Source of the DNA: Candidatus Iainarchaeum sp.
GTDB taxonomy: Archaea; Iainarchaeota; Iainarchaeia; Iainarchaeales; GCA-2688035
Direction of reading: 5' to 3'
NCBI GenBank assembly: GCA_017610245.1
Contig: JAFCCK010000065.1
Location: forward strand, 1-5,216
Length of the DNA stretch: 5,216 nt
The position numbers and the translations under genes are program-made. Shown in pieces: positions 1-5,216 of this stretch. Position 1 is the first letter of the stretch, and each line of letters starts with the position of its first letter. Under the pieces are notes generated by a model, which was not told where the DNA came from, did not search any database, and worked only from the letters and a program-made list of their open reading frames with translations.

Positions 1-1245
1 TTTTCCCCTTAGATAGGTTGGAAAGGCCCTTTCAACTGAAACAGTCGCAAATTTGCCCCTCAAATCCTTTTCAATCACAACAGGCTTGTAGCTGTTGTTT
101 CTTCCAACAAAGTCGCCTTTGGAGCCTGCCTCGCTTATGAGGATTTCCTGCTGCATACCGAGGAAAAGGCGGTTTCTTTTGAGGGAAATCTCACTCTGCA
201 TGGAAGAGAGCTTTCTGCTCCTCGCCTTCTTAATCCTTCCATGCAATTGCCCTTCCATTGATTCAGCAGCTGTGTTGGGGCGAGCGCCAAAACGGGAAAT
301 GTTTAGAATATCGGGGCATACGCTGCGAATCATTTCAACCGTCTTTCTGAAATCCTTCTCTGTTTCCTTTGGGAAGCCCACAATCACATCTGTTGCAATT
401 GATGCAAGCGGCATTTTCCTTCTTAATCTTCTACATAATTGTATTACTGTTCTGCTGCTGTAAGGCCTGTTCATCGCTTTCAAAACGCGGTCAGAACCGC
501 TCTGAATTGGAATATGGAAGAAGCGGTATAACCTTTCGTCCTCGAAAAGTGAAAGGTAGTCGTCATAGAATGATTCAAGGTGTTGGGGGTTCATCATTCC
601 AATGCGCACCCTGAACTTTCCTCTTGAGCACAGAAGCTCTTTCAGGAGCTTGGGGAGAGATGTTCCAATGTCAAGGCCGTAGCAGCCAGTGTCTTGGGCG
701 GTGAGCCATACTTCCCTACCGTGCCTTATGGCTCGCTTGAATTTATCTTTGATTGTGTGGGCACTGTAGCTGCGTAACTCGCCCCTGGCAGCCTTTACTG
801 CACAGTATGAGCAATCTCCCAAACAACCCTGCGCTATTGGAATGATTGAAACAAATTCATTGAATGGTTTTTCCCAAAAAGTGGCGGGGGTTTTTGGGGG
901 GGCAAGGTTGAGCGCAGAGGCAACTTCCCCCAAAGAAGGGCCCGTCTGAATTATTTTGTTTGAAATTGCTTTGATTGCGTTTGGATTTATTTTTGGAAGG
1001 CAACCGCAAACAATAAGTTTTGCAGGGCTTCTTTCTGCAATACTGTGTAATGCTTCAATGCGCCTGAGCATTCTATGTTCTGTCGGAGTTTTCACTGCAC
1101 AGCTGTTCAGCAGCAGGAAAGAGGCCTTTTCTGGAGAGGGAATCTGCCTGAGGCCCCTTGATTCAAGAAACCCCACAATATGCTCACTATTAGAGGTGTT
1201 CATGCTGCAGCCATAGCTCTCCAAGTAAAATGTTTTACTACGCAT
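1..1245 (-). CDS. tRNA t6A37 methylthiotransferase, MiaB/CDKAL1 (e-MtaB) family; C-terminus cut by window edge
   Basis: Radical-SAM enzyme expected to convert t6A at tRNA position 37 to ms2t6A, in the cytoplasm. The 415 codons present start with ATG at 1245 and read open to the window edge. Visible domains: an N-terminal UPF0004 domain with cluster cysteines C13 (SYGCSMN), C49 (LNSCAV) and C82 (CGCLP); a radical-SAM core with the CxxxCxxC motif at C141, C145 and C148 (QGCLGDCSYC), followed by the family phrase TAQDTGCYG near 182-190 and IPIQSGSDRV near 245; and a C-terminal TRAM-like tRNA-binding region from about residue 358. Members are usually about 420-450 residues, so only the last few are missing. 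TAQDTGCYG favours the archaeal/eukaryotic t6A branch over bacterial MiaB (i6A), which is a family-level inference. The start preserves the family N-terminus, but no Shine-Dalgarno is visible. It lies 25 bp downstream of the 169-residue membrane protein gene, probably in one transcript. Confidence 0.93.
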   Translation of the reverse strand, partial: MRSKTFYLESYGCSMNTSNSEHIVGFLESRGLRQIPSPEKASFLLLNSCAVKTPTEHRMLRRIEALHSIAERSPAKLIVCGCLPKINPNAIKAISNKIIQTGPSLGEVASALNLAPPKTPATFWEKPFNEFVSIIPIAQGCLGDCSYCAVKAARGELRSYSAHTIKDKFKRAIRHGREVWLTAQDTGCYGLDIGTSLPKLLKELLCSRGKFRVRIGMMNPQHLESFYDDYLSLFEDERLYRFFHIPIQSGSDRVLKAMNRPYSSRTVIQLCRRLRRKMPLASIATDVIVGFPKETEKDFRKTVEMIRSVCPDILNISRFGARPNTAAESMEGQLHGRIKKARSRKLSSMQSEISLKRNRLFLGMQQEILISEAGSKGDFVGRNNSYKPVVIEKDLRGKFATVSVERAFPTYLRGK

Positions 1246-1270
1246 GAAAAAATTTGCTTGGGAAGGGTTT

Positions 1271-1780
1271 TTAGAGCTTTATTTTTTCCAAAGCAAACCT
1301 TGAAACCCACCCAAGCAACCCTGAGAGAACGAAGAGGTAGTAGGCAGAAGCTTTGAACCTGCCCACAAACATTCTGCTTGCCTCATCCAGTGTAAGTGTT
1401 CTGCCTGCAAGCAGCGTATAATTACCAATGTACCAGAATAGTGCGATATAGAAAGCAATAAATGCAAGGGCAAAGAATAGCAGGGGCAGCAACGGGGAAA
1501 AACCATGCCTGCTCTTGAAAAAGCGGTTAACCCAGTCAACTAGGAAAAACATGAAAAAGAACCCGACAACAGGCATAAGCAAATACATCGGGCTATGGAA
1601 TTGGGGGATGGGCAAAAAAATGTTTAATATTGGAGTGCCTGAAAAGGCTTGCGAAAGCGCTTGGTTTGCAGAACCCAAAGCAAAAAGAACTCCCCAACTT
1701 AAGAAAAAAAGAAAGGCTGCAATTACATACTTGTTTGCATCCAAAGAACTGTTCCCTTGTTGTTCAGACTGCTCAGGCAT
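1271..1780 (-). CDS. Hypothetical membrane protein, four predicted transmembrane segments
   Basis: A 169-residue protein that I do not recognise. A hydrophilic, Q/E/S-rich N-terminus (residues 1-16) precedes four hydrophobic segments near 18-36, 65-82, 96-118 and 145-162. Aromatic residues are frequent (FFFMFF, FWYIGNY) and the C-terminus is short and basic (EKIKL). The loop at about 83-95 is basic (NRFFKSRHG), which would place it in the cytoplasm by the positive-inside rule; with four helices both termini would then also be cytoplasmic. No catalytic or metal-binding motif and no cysteine is evident. The ATG at 1780 has no Shine-Dalgarno and lies about 25-30 bases from a TATA element, which fits a leaderless transcript. 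The methylthiotransferase gene follows after 25 bp on the same strand, so the two are probably co-transcribed, but nothing in the sequence links their functions. Conserved length and clean segment spacing argue for a real gene. Confidence 0.8.
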   Translation of the reverse strand: MPEQSEQQGNSSLDANKYVIAAFLFFLSWGVLFALGSANQALSQAFSGTPILNIFLPIPQFHSPMYLLMPVVGFFFMFFLVDWVNRFFKSRHGFSPLLPLLFFALAFIAFYIALFWYIGNYTLLAGRTLTLDEASRMFVGRFKASAYYLFVLSGLLGWVSRFALEKIKL

Positions 1781-1804
1781 TGCAGTAGGAATAATACACT
1801 ATTA

Positions 1805-1815
1805 TCTTTATAACG
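1805..1815. promoter_or_regulatory. Shared, nearly symmetric TATA element of a divergent promoter
   Basis: The core TTTATAA (1807-1813) reads TTATAAA on the other strand, so both directions look like an archaeal box A. Rightward, initiation about 25 bases away would fall near 1835, leaving a leader of about 24 nt before the rfcS TTG at 1859 and containing its ribosome site. Leftward, initiation would fall near 1785, only a few bases before the ATG at 1780, giving a leaderless or nearly leaderless mRNA for the 169-residue gene. The leftward strand also has an A-rich GAAAACC just upstream, consistent with a BRE. Start sites are inferred from spacing only. Confidence 0.6.
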
Positions 1816-1848
1816 GTTTTCTTACCCAATTGCATAAACTTTGTTTTT

Positions 1849-1855
1849 GGTGGGG
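1849..1855 (+). promoter_or_regulatory. Shine-Dalgarno that fixes the rfcS TTG start
   Basis: GGTGGGG lies 3 bases before the TTG at 1859; its GGTG part (1849-1852) is complementary to the CACC of the archaeal 16S 3' end, with 6 bases of spacing. An in-frame TAA at 1856-1858 excludes any earlier start. The first internal Met (residue 19) would remove the conserved WVEKYRP segment. TTG is therefore the only sensible start. Confidence 0.7.
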
Positions 1856-1858
1856 TAA

Positions 1859-2821
1859 TTGGCGATAGAGCTTCCCTGGGTTGAAAAATATAGGCCGGAA
1901 GCGTTGCGCGAAATGATTGGGCAGAAGGATATAGTTGCAAGGCTGCAGAGCTATGTGAGCAGCAGGAACACCCCAAATATGCTTTTTTCAGGGCCTGCTG
2001 GAGTGGGAAAAACTTCTGCTGCCGTTGCCCTTGCAAAAGAGCTGTTTGGGAAAGAGTTTGAAAGGAATTTTTTAGAGTTGAATGCGTCTGATGAGAGAGG
2101 GATTGATGTTGTAAGGAAAACCATAAAGGATTTTGCAAGAACTCTAGCATTTAATGCAGATTTCAAGATAATTTTTTTGGATGAGAGTGACGCTCTCACA
2201 AGCGATGCACAGCAGGCATTAAGGAGGACTATGGAAAAGTATACGAAAACATGCCGCTTTATCCTGAGCTGCAACTACAGCAGCAGAATCATCGAGCCGA
2301 TTCAAAGCAGGTGTGTTGTCTTCCGCTATAGGCCCTTGTCAAGCAAGGACATGGAGGAAAGGCTGCGGGAAATTGCTGAGAAAGAGAAGGTGAAGGTTGA
2401 CAAGAAGGCACTGGATGCAATCATTTATGTTTCAATGGGGGATATGAGAAAGGCTGTAAACGTGCTGCAGGCTGCTTCCTCTATTGGCAAAGCTGTCGGG
2501 GAAGAAACAGTTTTCAGTGTGAGCAGCAGGGCCAAGCCACAGGAAATAAAAGAAATGATTTCATTGGCATTGGAGGGAAAATTCCTTGAAGCTCGCGATA
2601 AGCTGGATTATCTGATGTATGAGCATGGCATGTCTGGGGAGGACGTGATGCTGCAGATTTATAGGGAAGTAATCGCTGCGGACGAGAAGGAAATAGATAG
2701 TAAGACAAAGATTGCACTGATGGATGTTATAGGGGAATATAATTTCAGACTCGTGGAAGGGGCAAATGAACGCATTCAGCTTGAAGCCCTGCTTGCGCAG
2801 TTTATGAAGTATAAAAAATAA
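1859..2821 (+). CDS. rfcS: Replication factor C small subunit (clamp loader AAA+ ATPase)
   Basis: The small subunit of the archaeal clamp loader, which with RfcL opens the PCNA ring and loads it at primer-template junctions using ATP. At 320 residues it has the normal intein-free length. Visible motifs: N-terminal WVEKYRP (7-13); Walker A GPAGVGKT (45-52); the ELNASDERGID segment (73-83); Walker B IIFLDESD (104-111); sensor 1 and RFC-box region SCNYSSRIIEPIQ (137-149) ending in the SRC arginine finger (150-152); sensor 2 GDMRKAVNVLQ (194-204); and the helical collar domain from about 230 to the end. The Walker B box reads DESD where DEAD is usual in small subunits; the catalytic D-E pair is intact. 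The Walker A site, a common intein insertion point in archaeal rfcS, is uninterrupted. rfcL, often adjacent in other archaea, is not in this window. Translation starts at TTG, supported by the ribosome site and an upstream in-frame stop. Confidence 0.97.
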   Translation: MAIELPWVEKYRPEALREMIGQKDIVARLQSYVSSRNTPNMLFSGPAGVGKTSAAVALAKELFGKEFERNFLELNASDERGIDVVRKTIKDFARTLAFNADFKIIFLDESDALTSDAQQALRRTMEKYTKTCRFILSCNYSSRIIEPIQSRCVVFRYRPLSSKDMEERLREIAEKEKVKVDKKALDAIIYVSMGDMRKAVNVLQAASSIGKAVGEETVFSVSSRAKPQEIKEMISLALEGKFLEARDKLDYLMYEHGMSGEDVMLQIYREVIAADEKEIDSKTKIALMDVIGEYNFRLVEGANERIQLEALLAQFMKYKK

Positions 2822-2828
2822 TTATATA
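2822..2828 (+). promoter_or_regulatory. TATA box of the archaeosortase-like gene
   Basis: TTATATA begins on the base directly after the rfcS stop (TAA 2819-2821). The A-rich tail of rfcS (AAAAAATAA) sits where a BRE would be. Initiation about 25 bases downstream would fall near 2850, giving a leader of only about 10 nt before the TTG at 2861, consistent with the lack of a Shine-Dalgarno there. Read-through from rfcS (39-bp gap) remains possible as well. Confidence 0.6.
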
Positions 2829-2860
2829 CCAGTTCTGCTCCAATTAATCCGGTTTTTCAT

Positions 2861-3454
2861 TTGAGGTCTATCGGCAAATGGTTCATTGCATACGGCATAA
2901 GGATGCTTGCACTCTATCTGGGATTCTATTTCCTTTACGTCCTTATTTCATTCTTCAATGGATTTTATCCCCTTATGGTCTTTGAGGCAAACATTATCTA
3001 CCAAGTGATGCACATATTCTATCCTTTCATTACACTCAACGGAAATATTATTGGAAACCTTGTGTTAGCGGGAGAGTACAGCAGTTTCGCTGTTTCAATA
3101 GATGAATTGTGCCTTGGCTGGTTTCCAATGGCGGGATTTGCTTCAATGATACTGGCACTGCCCAGGATAGGGCGGAAGAAAATTGCCAAATCTCTCTTGA
3201 TTGGAATCCCAGTTCTGTTTGTTGCGAATTTGCTGAGGGTAATAGTTGTTTTCTTTGCAGCGGCATTTTGGGGAATCGATGGCTTCAACTTCTTCCACCT
3301 TTTTGTGGTGAAGGTTGATTTGCTGCTGCTGATTGTTGCAATGTTCCTGATATGCGTGAAGTGGGTTATTGGAAAGCCCGCACTGCTAGAATCACTTAAG
3401 GCTTTTTCTGAGGAAAAAGAACAGCGCAAGAGAGCAGAGAGCCAGCACGATTAG
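2861..3454 (+). CDS. Archaeosortase/exosortase-family membrane transpeptidase
   Basis: A 197-residue polytopic membrane protein with about five hydrophobic segments (roughly 8-32, 45-58, 84-101, 111-137, 148-170). The family signature is visible: a cysteine in ELCLGW (C84) at the head of a membrane segment, the FANxxR-type motif as FVANLLR (120-126, Arg126), and a conserved-position histidine in FFHLF (H146). In characterised relatives the Cys and Arg are required to cleave proteins carrying a C-terminal motif-helix-basic-tail signal and hand them to a lipid. The stretch before C84 (polar-hydrophobic with GNII and GEYSSF) also matches family layout. The tail (183-197) is highly charged, RKR-rich and cytoplasmic by prediction. 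The TTG start has no Shine-Dalgarno but lies just downstream of a good TATA box; Met15 at 2903 is the main alternative. The gene converges on, and overlaps by 63 bp, a gene for a likely substrate. Subfamily not assigned; it does not obviously match a named archaeosortase class. Confidence 0.85.
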   Translation: MRSIGKWFIAYGIRMLALYLGFYFLYVLISFFNGFYPLMVFEANIIYQVMHIFYPFITLNGNIIGNLVLAGEYSSFAVSIDELCLGWFPMAGFASMILALPRIGRKKIAKSLLIGIPVLFVANLLRVIVVFFAAAFWGIDGFNFFHLFVVKVDLLLLIVAMFLICVKWVIGKPALLESLKAFSEEKEQRKRAESQHD

Positions 3455-4918
3455 GGAATCGATGAAGCCCAAACTAGGGGCAGAGGCTGACGCTGCCACA
3501 ACAGTAAAGCTGACTACAGTATCGCTGCCGCTCAATGGCCACACGTATAGCTCTACCCCTCCGGAGACTGGCTGCATTACATACTGCGAAACTCCACTAA
3601 CACTTATGCCTGTGACAGAGTTACTGCTTCCTGTGAGTAGTATTGTTTTTTGCCCTGTGGAAAAAGTAAAACTGACTGTTTCTGGGCCCCCAGGGTATGA
3701 ATCCAAGTCTATTGTTTCATGCGGCGAGGGGGCGGAAAACCTCTTTGTTTGGGTGCCCCATATTTTGGTTACCTCACTGTCATCAGGATAGCGGACTGAA
3801 ACAGTCACAGTAAAGTCATTTGAAAGTGTTGGGTTGCTGTAATCGTTCACTGCAACTGATTCCACGTGGCTGCCCGTTGCAAGGCCGGCTGTGAAAATAT
3901 TTTCCCTGTCGGCAATTGGAATCCCATTGGCATTATCTATAATAGAAAAAACAATTTTGGAGTCTGGCGGCAGGTCAGCATTGGTTATGGCAAACTCCGC
4001 ACTAATGGTGGTTGTTTCGCCCTGCGCCAGATAATCCTTGTCGGCCCAGATGTTATAGTAGGAAACGTTTGGGACGTCAATAATAACTTTTGGCCAGAAT
4101 TCCCGCAAGCGGTAGCCGTCAACGGTGTGGGTGTAAGTGCTTAGCGACTGCCTTCCGGTCTCATATGCTGGCTTCAGCTCGCAACCAGATAAGAAATATT
4201 CTACTGTGCTACCTGCTGGAATAGTAATGTCTGCATTAGTTCCGCTAGGGACGCCGAAAACGGGGTCTGCAGTATCGCAGGATTCAATAATCGAAGTACG
4301 CACAATAAGGTTTGCCTCAATCTGAGATATGGTGTTTGGGTTTTCTATAGTGACTTTATAATCGAAGCTGTCTCCCACGGAAATGTTTGCAATATTAACC
4401 CAAGTTGTTTCGCCGCTCTTTCTGACCTTGGAACTCAAGACAGTCCCGACCCATGGCCCGGTATTAGCCACGGTTATTGTTTTAGTCGGTATCTGGAGGT
4501 ATTGGTTTGATTCGGTTGAAACATAGAGGCGTAGGGTATAATCCCCTGGTGGGATATGGCTCCTCAAAGGAACCTGTGCATTTGTATAGGAAACTGAATC
4601 CCCTGGGTCAATGTCAACCCCTGACACCATCATTGTTGAATATGCCCCATCCGCATGTGCCCAGTTGTTTGAAATGATGTAGAAGAATTTCATATTCTCA
4701 AGCTTCATTGTCCCGATGTTTTCCACAGTAAAGTCGATGTAGATTATTTCCCCTGCATTGAAGTTAGTCGTTTCTGGGCCGCCACTTGTATTGGACGTCT
4801 TGAATTCTGATAGGCAGGCGCACTGTTCCTCAGTAGGACTGCATCTGTCAGAGGTGCACGCTGCAGAAACACCGAGGGAAAGGAAAAGCGCGAACATGAA
4901 AACAATTGCCTTTCTCAT
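3392..4918 (-). CDS. Secreted beta-rich surface protein with C-terminal sorting signal (probable archaeosortase substrate)
   Basis: A 508-residue exported protein. Residues 1-20 form a Sec signal peptide (MRK, hydrophobic core, then VSA-A); cleavage after A19 or A20 would leave a Cys at or next to the mature N-terminus. A cysteine cluster follows (C21, C26, C33, C35), with further cysteines at C214 and C246. The body reads as three or four Ig/CARDB-like beta-sandwich modules: about 48-152 (phrases such as VDIDPGDSVSY and PPGDYTLRLYV), 153-283, 284-405 and 410-475. N-glycosylation sequons lie at N43, N178 and N284. The C-terminus is tripartite: PSLGF (481-485), hydrophobic helix (486-503), basic tail (R504, K505, K508). 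This matches substrates of archaeosortases, and such an enzyme is encoded tail-to-tail. The ATG at 4918 overlaps the upstream stop as ATGA and has a strong Shine-Dalgarno. Module boundaries and fold are inferred from periodic beta-like patterns; the ligand or role at the surface is unknown. Confidence 0.9.
   Translation of the reverse strand: MRKAIVFMFALFLSLGVSAACTSDRCSPTEEQCACLSEFKTSNTSGGPETTNFNAGEIIYIDFTVENIGTMKLENMKFFYIISNNWAHADGAYSTMMVSGVDIDPGDSVSYTNAQVPLRSHIPPGDYTLRLYVSTESNQYLQIPTKTITVANTGPWVGTVLSSKVRKSGETTWVNIANISVGDSFDYKVTIENPNTISQIEANLIVRTSIIESCDTADPVFGVPSGTNADITIPAGSTVEYFLSGCELKPAYETGRQSLSTYTHTVDGYRLREFWPKVIIDVPNVSYYNIWADKDYLAQGETTTISAEFAITNADLPPDSKIVFSIIDNANGIPIADRENIFTAGLATGSHVESVAVNDYSNPTLSNDFTVTVSVRYPDDSEVTKIWGTQTKRFSAPSPHETIDLDSYPGGPETVSFTFSTGQKTILLTGSSNSVTGISVSGVSQYVMQPVSGGVELYVWPLSGSDTVVSFTVVAASASAPSLGFIDSLIVLALCSLALFFFLRKSLK
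3395..3478 (-). other. CTERM-like sorting signal coding segment
   Basis: Codes for residues 481-508 of the surface protein: motif PSLGF, an 18-residue hydrophobic helix starting IDSLIVLALC, then LRKSLK. The order short motif, helix, basic end is the hallmark of exosortase and archaeosortase targets. The motif resembles, but is not identical to, the PGF motif. The helix carries one cysteine (C495). A plain uncleaved C-terminal anchor would look similar, so the enzyme nearby is what favours processing. Confidence 0.7.
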
Positions 4919-5216
4919 TGAATCTCCTCCAAATCATCTGGCACTAGGAGCGAAACATTGGAGCAGTATGCAAAAATCCCGCCAGCCTGCTTCTTGCCCC
5001 TTATCTCAATTTCGCCAAATACTGCTGCAGGGCAGTCGGTTTCTACCCTGATTGTTTTCCCTGCAGTGAAATCCCCCTTTATTACTGCTGATACTGTTGC
5101 ATCAAAGCAGTAGTTGCTGCCGCATTCTGCTATATCTGAAACAGCTTCAAGCAGCAGAACAGAATCGACGCTTGTCTGGGAGAGTGTCTGCGGCCGCAAT
5201 ACTTCTCCTGGAGGGG
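4915..5216 (-). CDS. Small Cys-containing probable secreted protein, 5' end off the window
   Basis: About 100 codons are visible, reading open to the right edge. After a short lead-in, a compact domain begins near the VDSVLLLEAV segment and contains cysteines in AECGSNYC, ETDCPA and AYCSN: four in all, suited to two disulfides. The pattern of alternating strands with VSAVIKGDF and GKTIRVE resembles small OB-fold/NTR-like exported domains, but this is only a resemblance and I do not assign a family. One sequon (NVS) lies near the end, and the C-terminus is acidic (DDLEEIQ). A TTG at 5199 has a possible ribosome site (AGGAG) in front and would give 94 residues without a signal peptide. I favour an upstream start with a signal peptide beyond the window because of the disulfide-like cysteines. 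Its stop overlaps the surface protein start, so the two are co-translated and probably work at the same location. Confidence 0.72.
   Translation of the reverse strand, partial: PPGEVLRPQTLSQTSVDSVLLLEAVSDIAECGSNYCFDATVSAVIKGDFTAGKTIRVETDCPAAVFGEIEIRGKKQAGGIFAYCSNVSLLVPDDLEEIQ
4924..4930 (-). promoter_or_regulatory. Strong Shine-Dalgarno and ATGA coupling site of the surface protein gene
   Basis: On the minus strand GGAGGAG (4930 to 4924) precedes the ATG at 4918; the GGAGG part has 7 bases of spacing. It lies inside the last codons of the upstream gene, whose TGA (4917-4915) overlaps the ATG as ATGA. This is the classic arrangement for translational coupling and contrasts with the three other complete-start genes here, two of which lack a Shine-Dalgarno. 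Confidence 0.85.

Noticed and set aside
95..614. Plus-strand open frames opposite the methylthiotransferase.
   Set aside because: They are mirror frames of a conserved radical-SAM gene and show no initiation signals.
886..902. G5-T5-G7 homopolymer run inside the methylthiotransferase gene, a possible frameshift or G-quadruplex.
   Set aside because: The reading frame continues cleanly on both sides (linker PPKTPA between the UPF0004 and radical-SAM domains), and only two G runs are present, too few for a quadruplex.
1247..1252. T6 tract on the minus strand between the membrane protein and methylthiotransferase genes, a possible archaeal terminator.
   Set aside because: It is short, directly abuts the next start codon, and no second T tract supports termination; a single transcript is more likely.
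1831..1840. TGCATAAACT as an alternative TATA box for rfcS.
   Set aside because: Initiation would fall at about the TTG itself, losing the GGTGGGG ribosome site that clearly precedes it.
1773..2274. Minus-strand open frames opposite the start of rfcS.
   Set aside because: Ser/Leu-rich translations with no motifs, complementary to the strongly conserved RfcS sequence.
3462..4325. Several plus-strand open frames inside the surface protein gene.
   Set aside because: They lack ribosome sites and recognisable domains, and they lie opposite a long, well-started gene with signal peptide and beta-module patterns.
5197..5199. TTG as the true start of the small Cys protein, preceded by AGGAG.
   Set aside because: Possible, but it would give a disulfide-type domain without a signal peptide, and the frame stays open to the edge; left as an alternative.

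Overview
This window looks archaeal. It carries an archaeal/eukaryotic-type clamp-loader small subunit (RfcS), an archaeal-type tRNA t6A methylthiotransferase, an archaeosortase-like membrane protein, TATA-box promoters and a mix of leaderless-looking and Shine-Dalgarno starts, several of them TTG. I cannot place it in a phylum. Short intergenic gaps and overlapping genes indicate a compact genome. I see no rRNA, tRNA, CRISPR array or mobile element, and no gene-free stretch longer than about 80 bases.

Layout, left to right. Positions 1-1245 (minus) hold nearly all of a MiaB/CDKAL1-family methylthiotransferase, cut off at its C-terminus by the window edge. Upstream of it on the same strand (1271-1780) is a 169-residue protein with four predicted membrane segments and no recognised family. 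A 78-bp gap holds one nearly symmetric TATA element that probably drives both this minus-strand pair and rfcS (1859-2821, plus).

Just after the rfcS stop is a second TATA box and an archaeosortase/exosortase-family gene (2861-3454, plus) with the Cys / FANxxR / His signature. Converging on it from the right is a minus-strand pair. The first is a small Cys-containing protein that runs off the window (4915-5216). It overlaps by ATGA with the second, a 508-residue secreted beta-rich surface protein (3392-4918). That protein ends in a tripartite C-terminal sorting signal: a short PSLGF-like motif, a membrane helix and a basic tail.

The main interest is this last block. A membrane sorting enzyme sits tail-to-tail with a protein whose C-terminus looks like a substrate of such an enzyme, which suggests a dedicated one-enzyme/one-substrate surface-anchoring system. 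The two genes overlap by 63 bp in exact antisense codon register, so the substrate's membrane helix is encoded opposite the enzyme's charged tail. The pairing is inferred from context, not shown.
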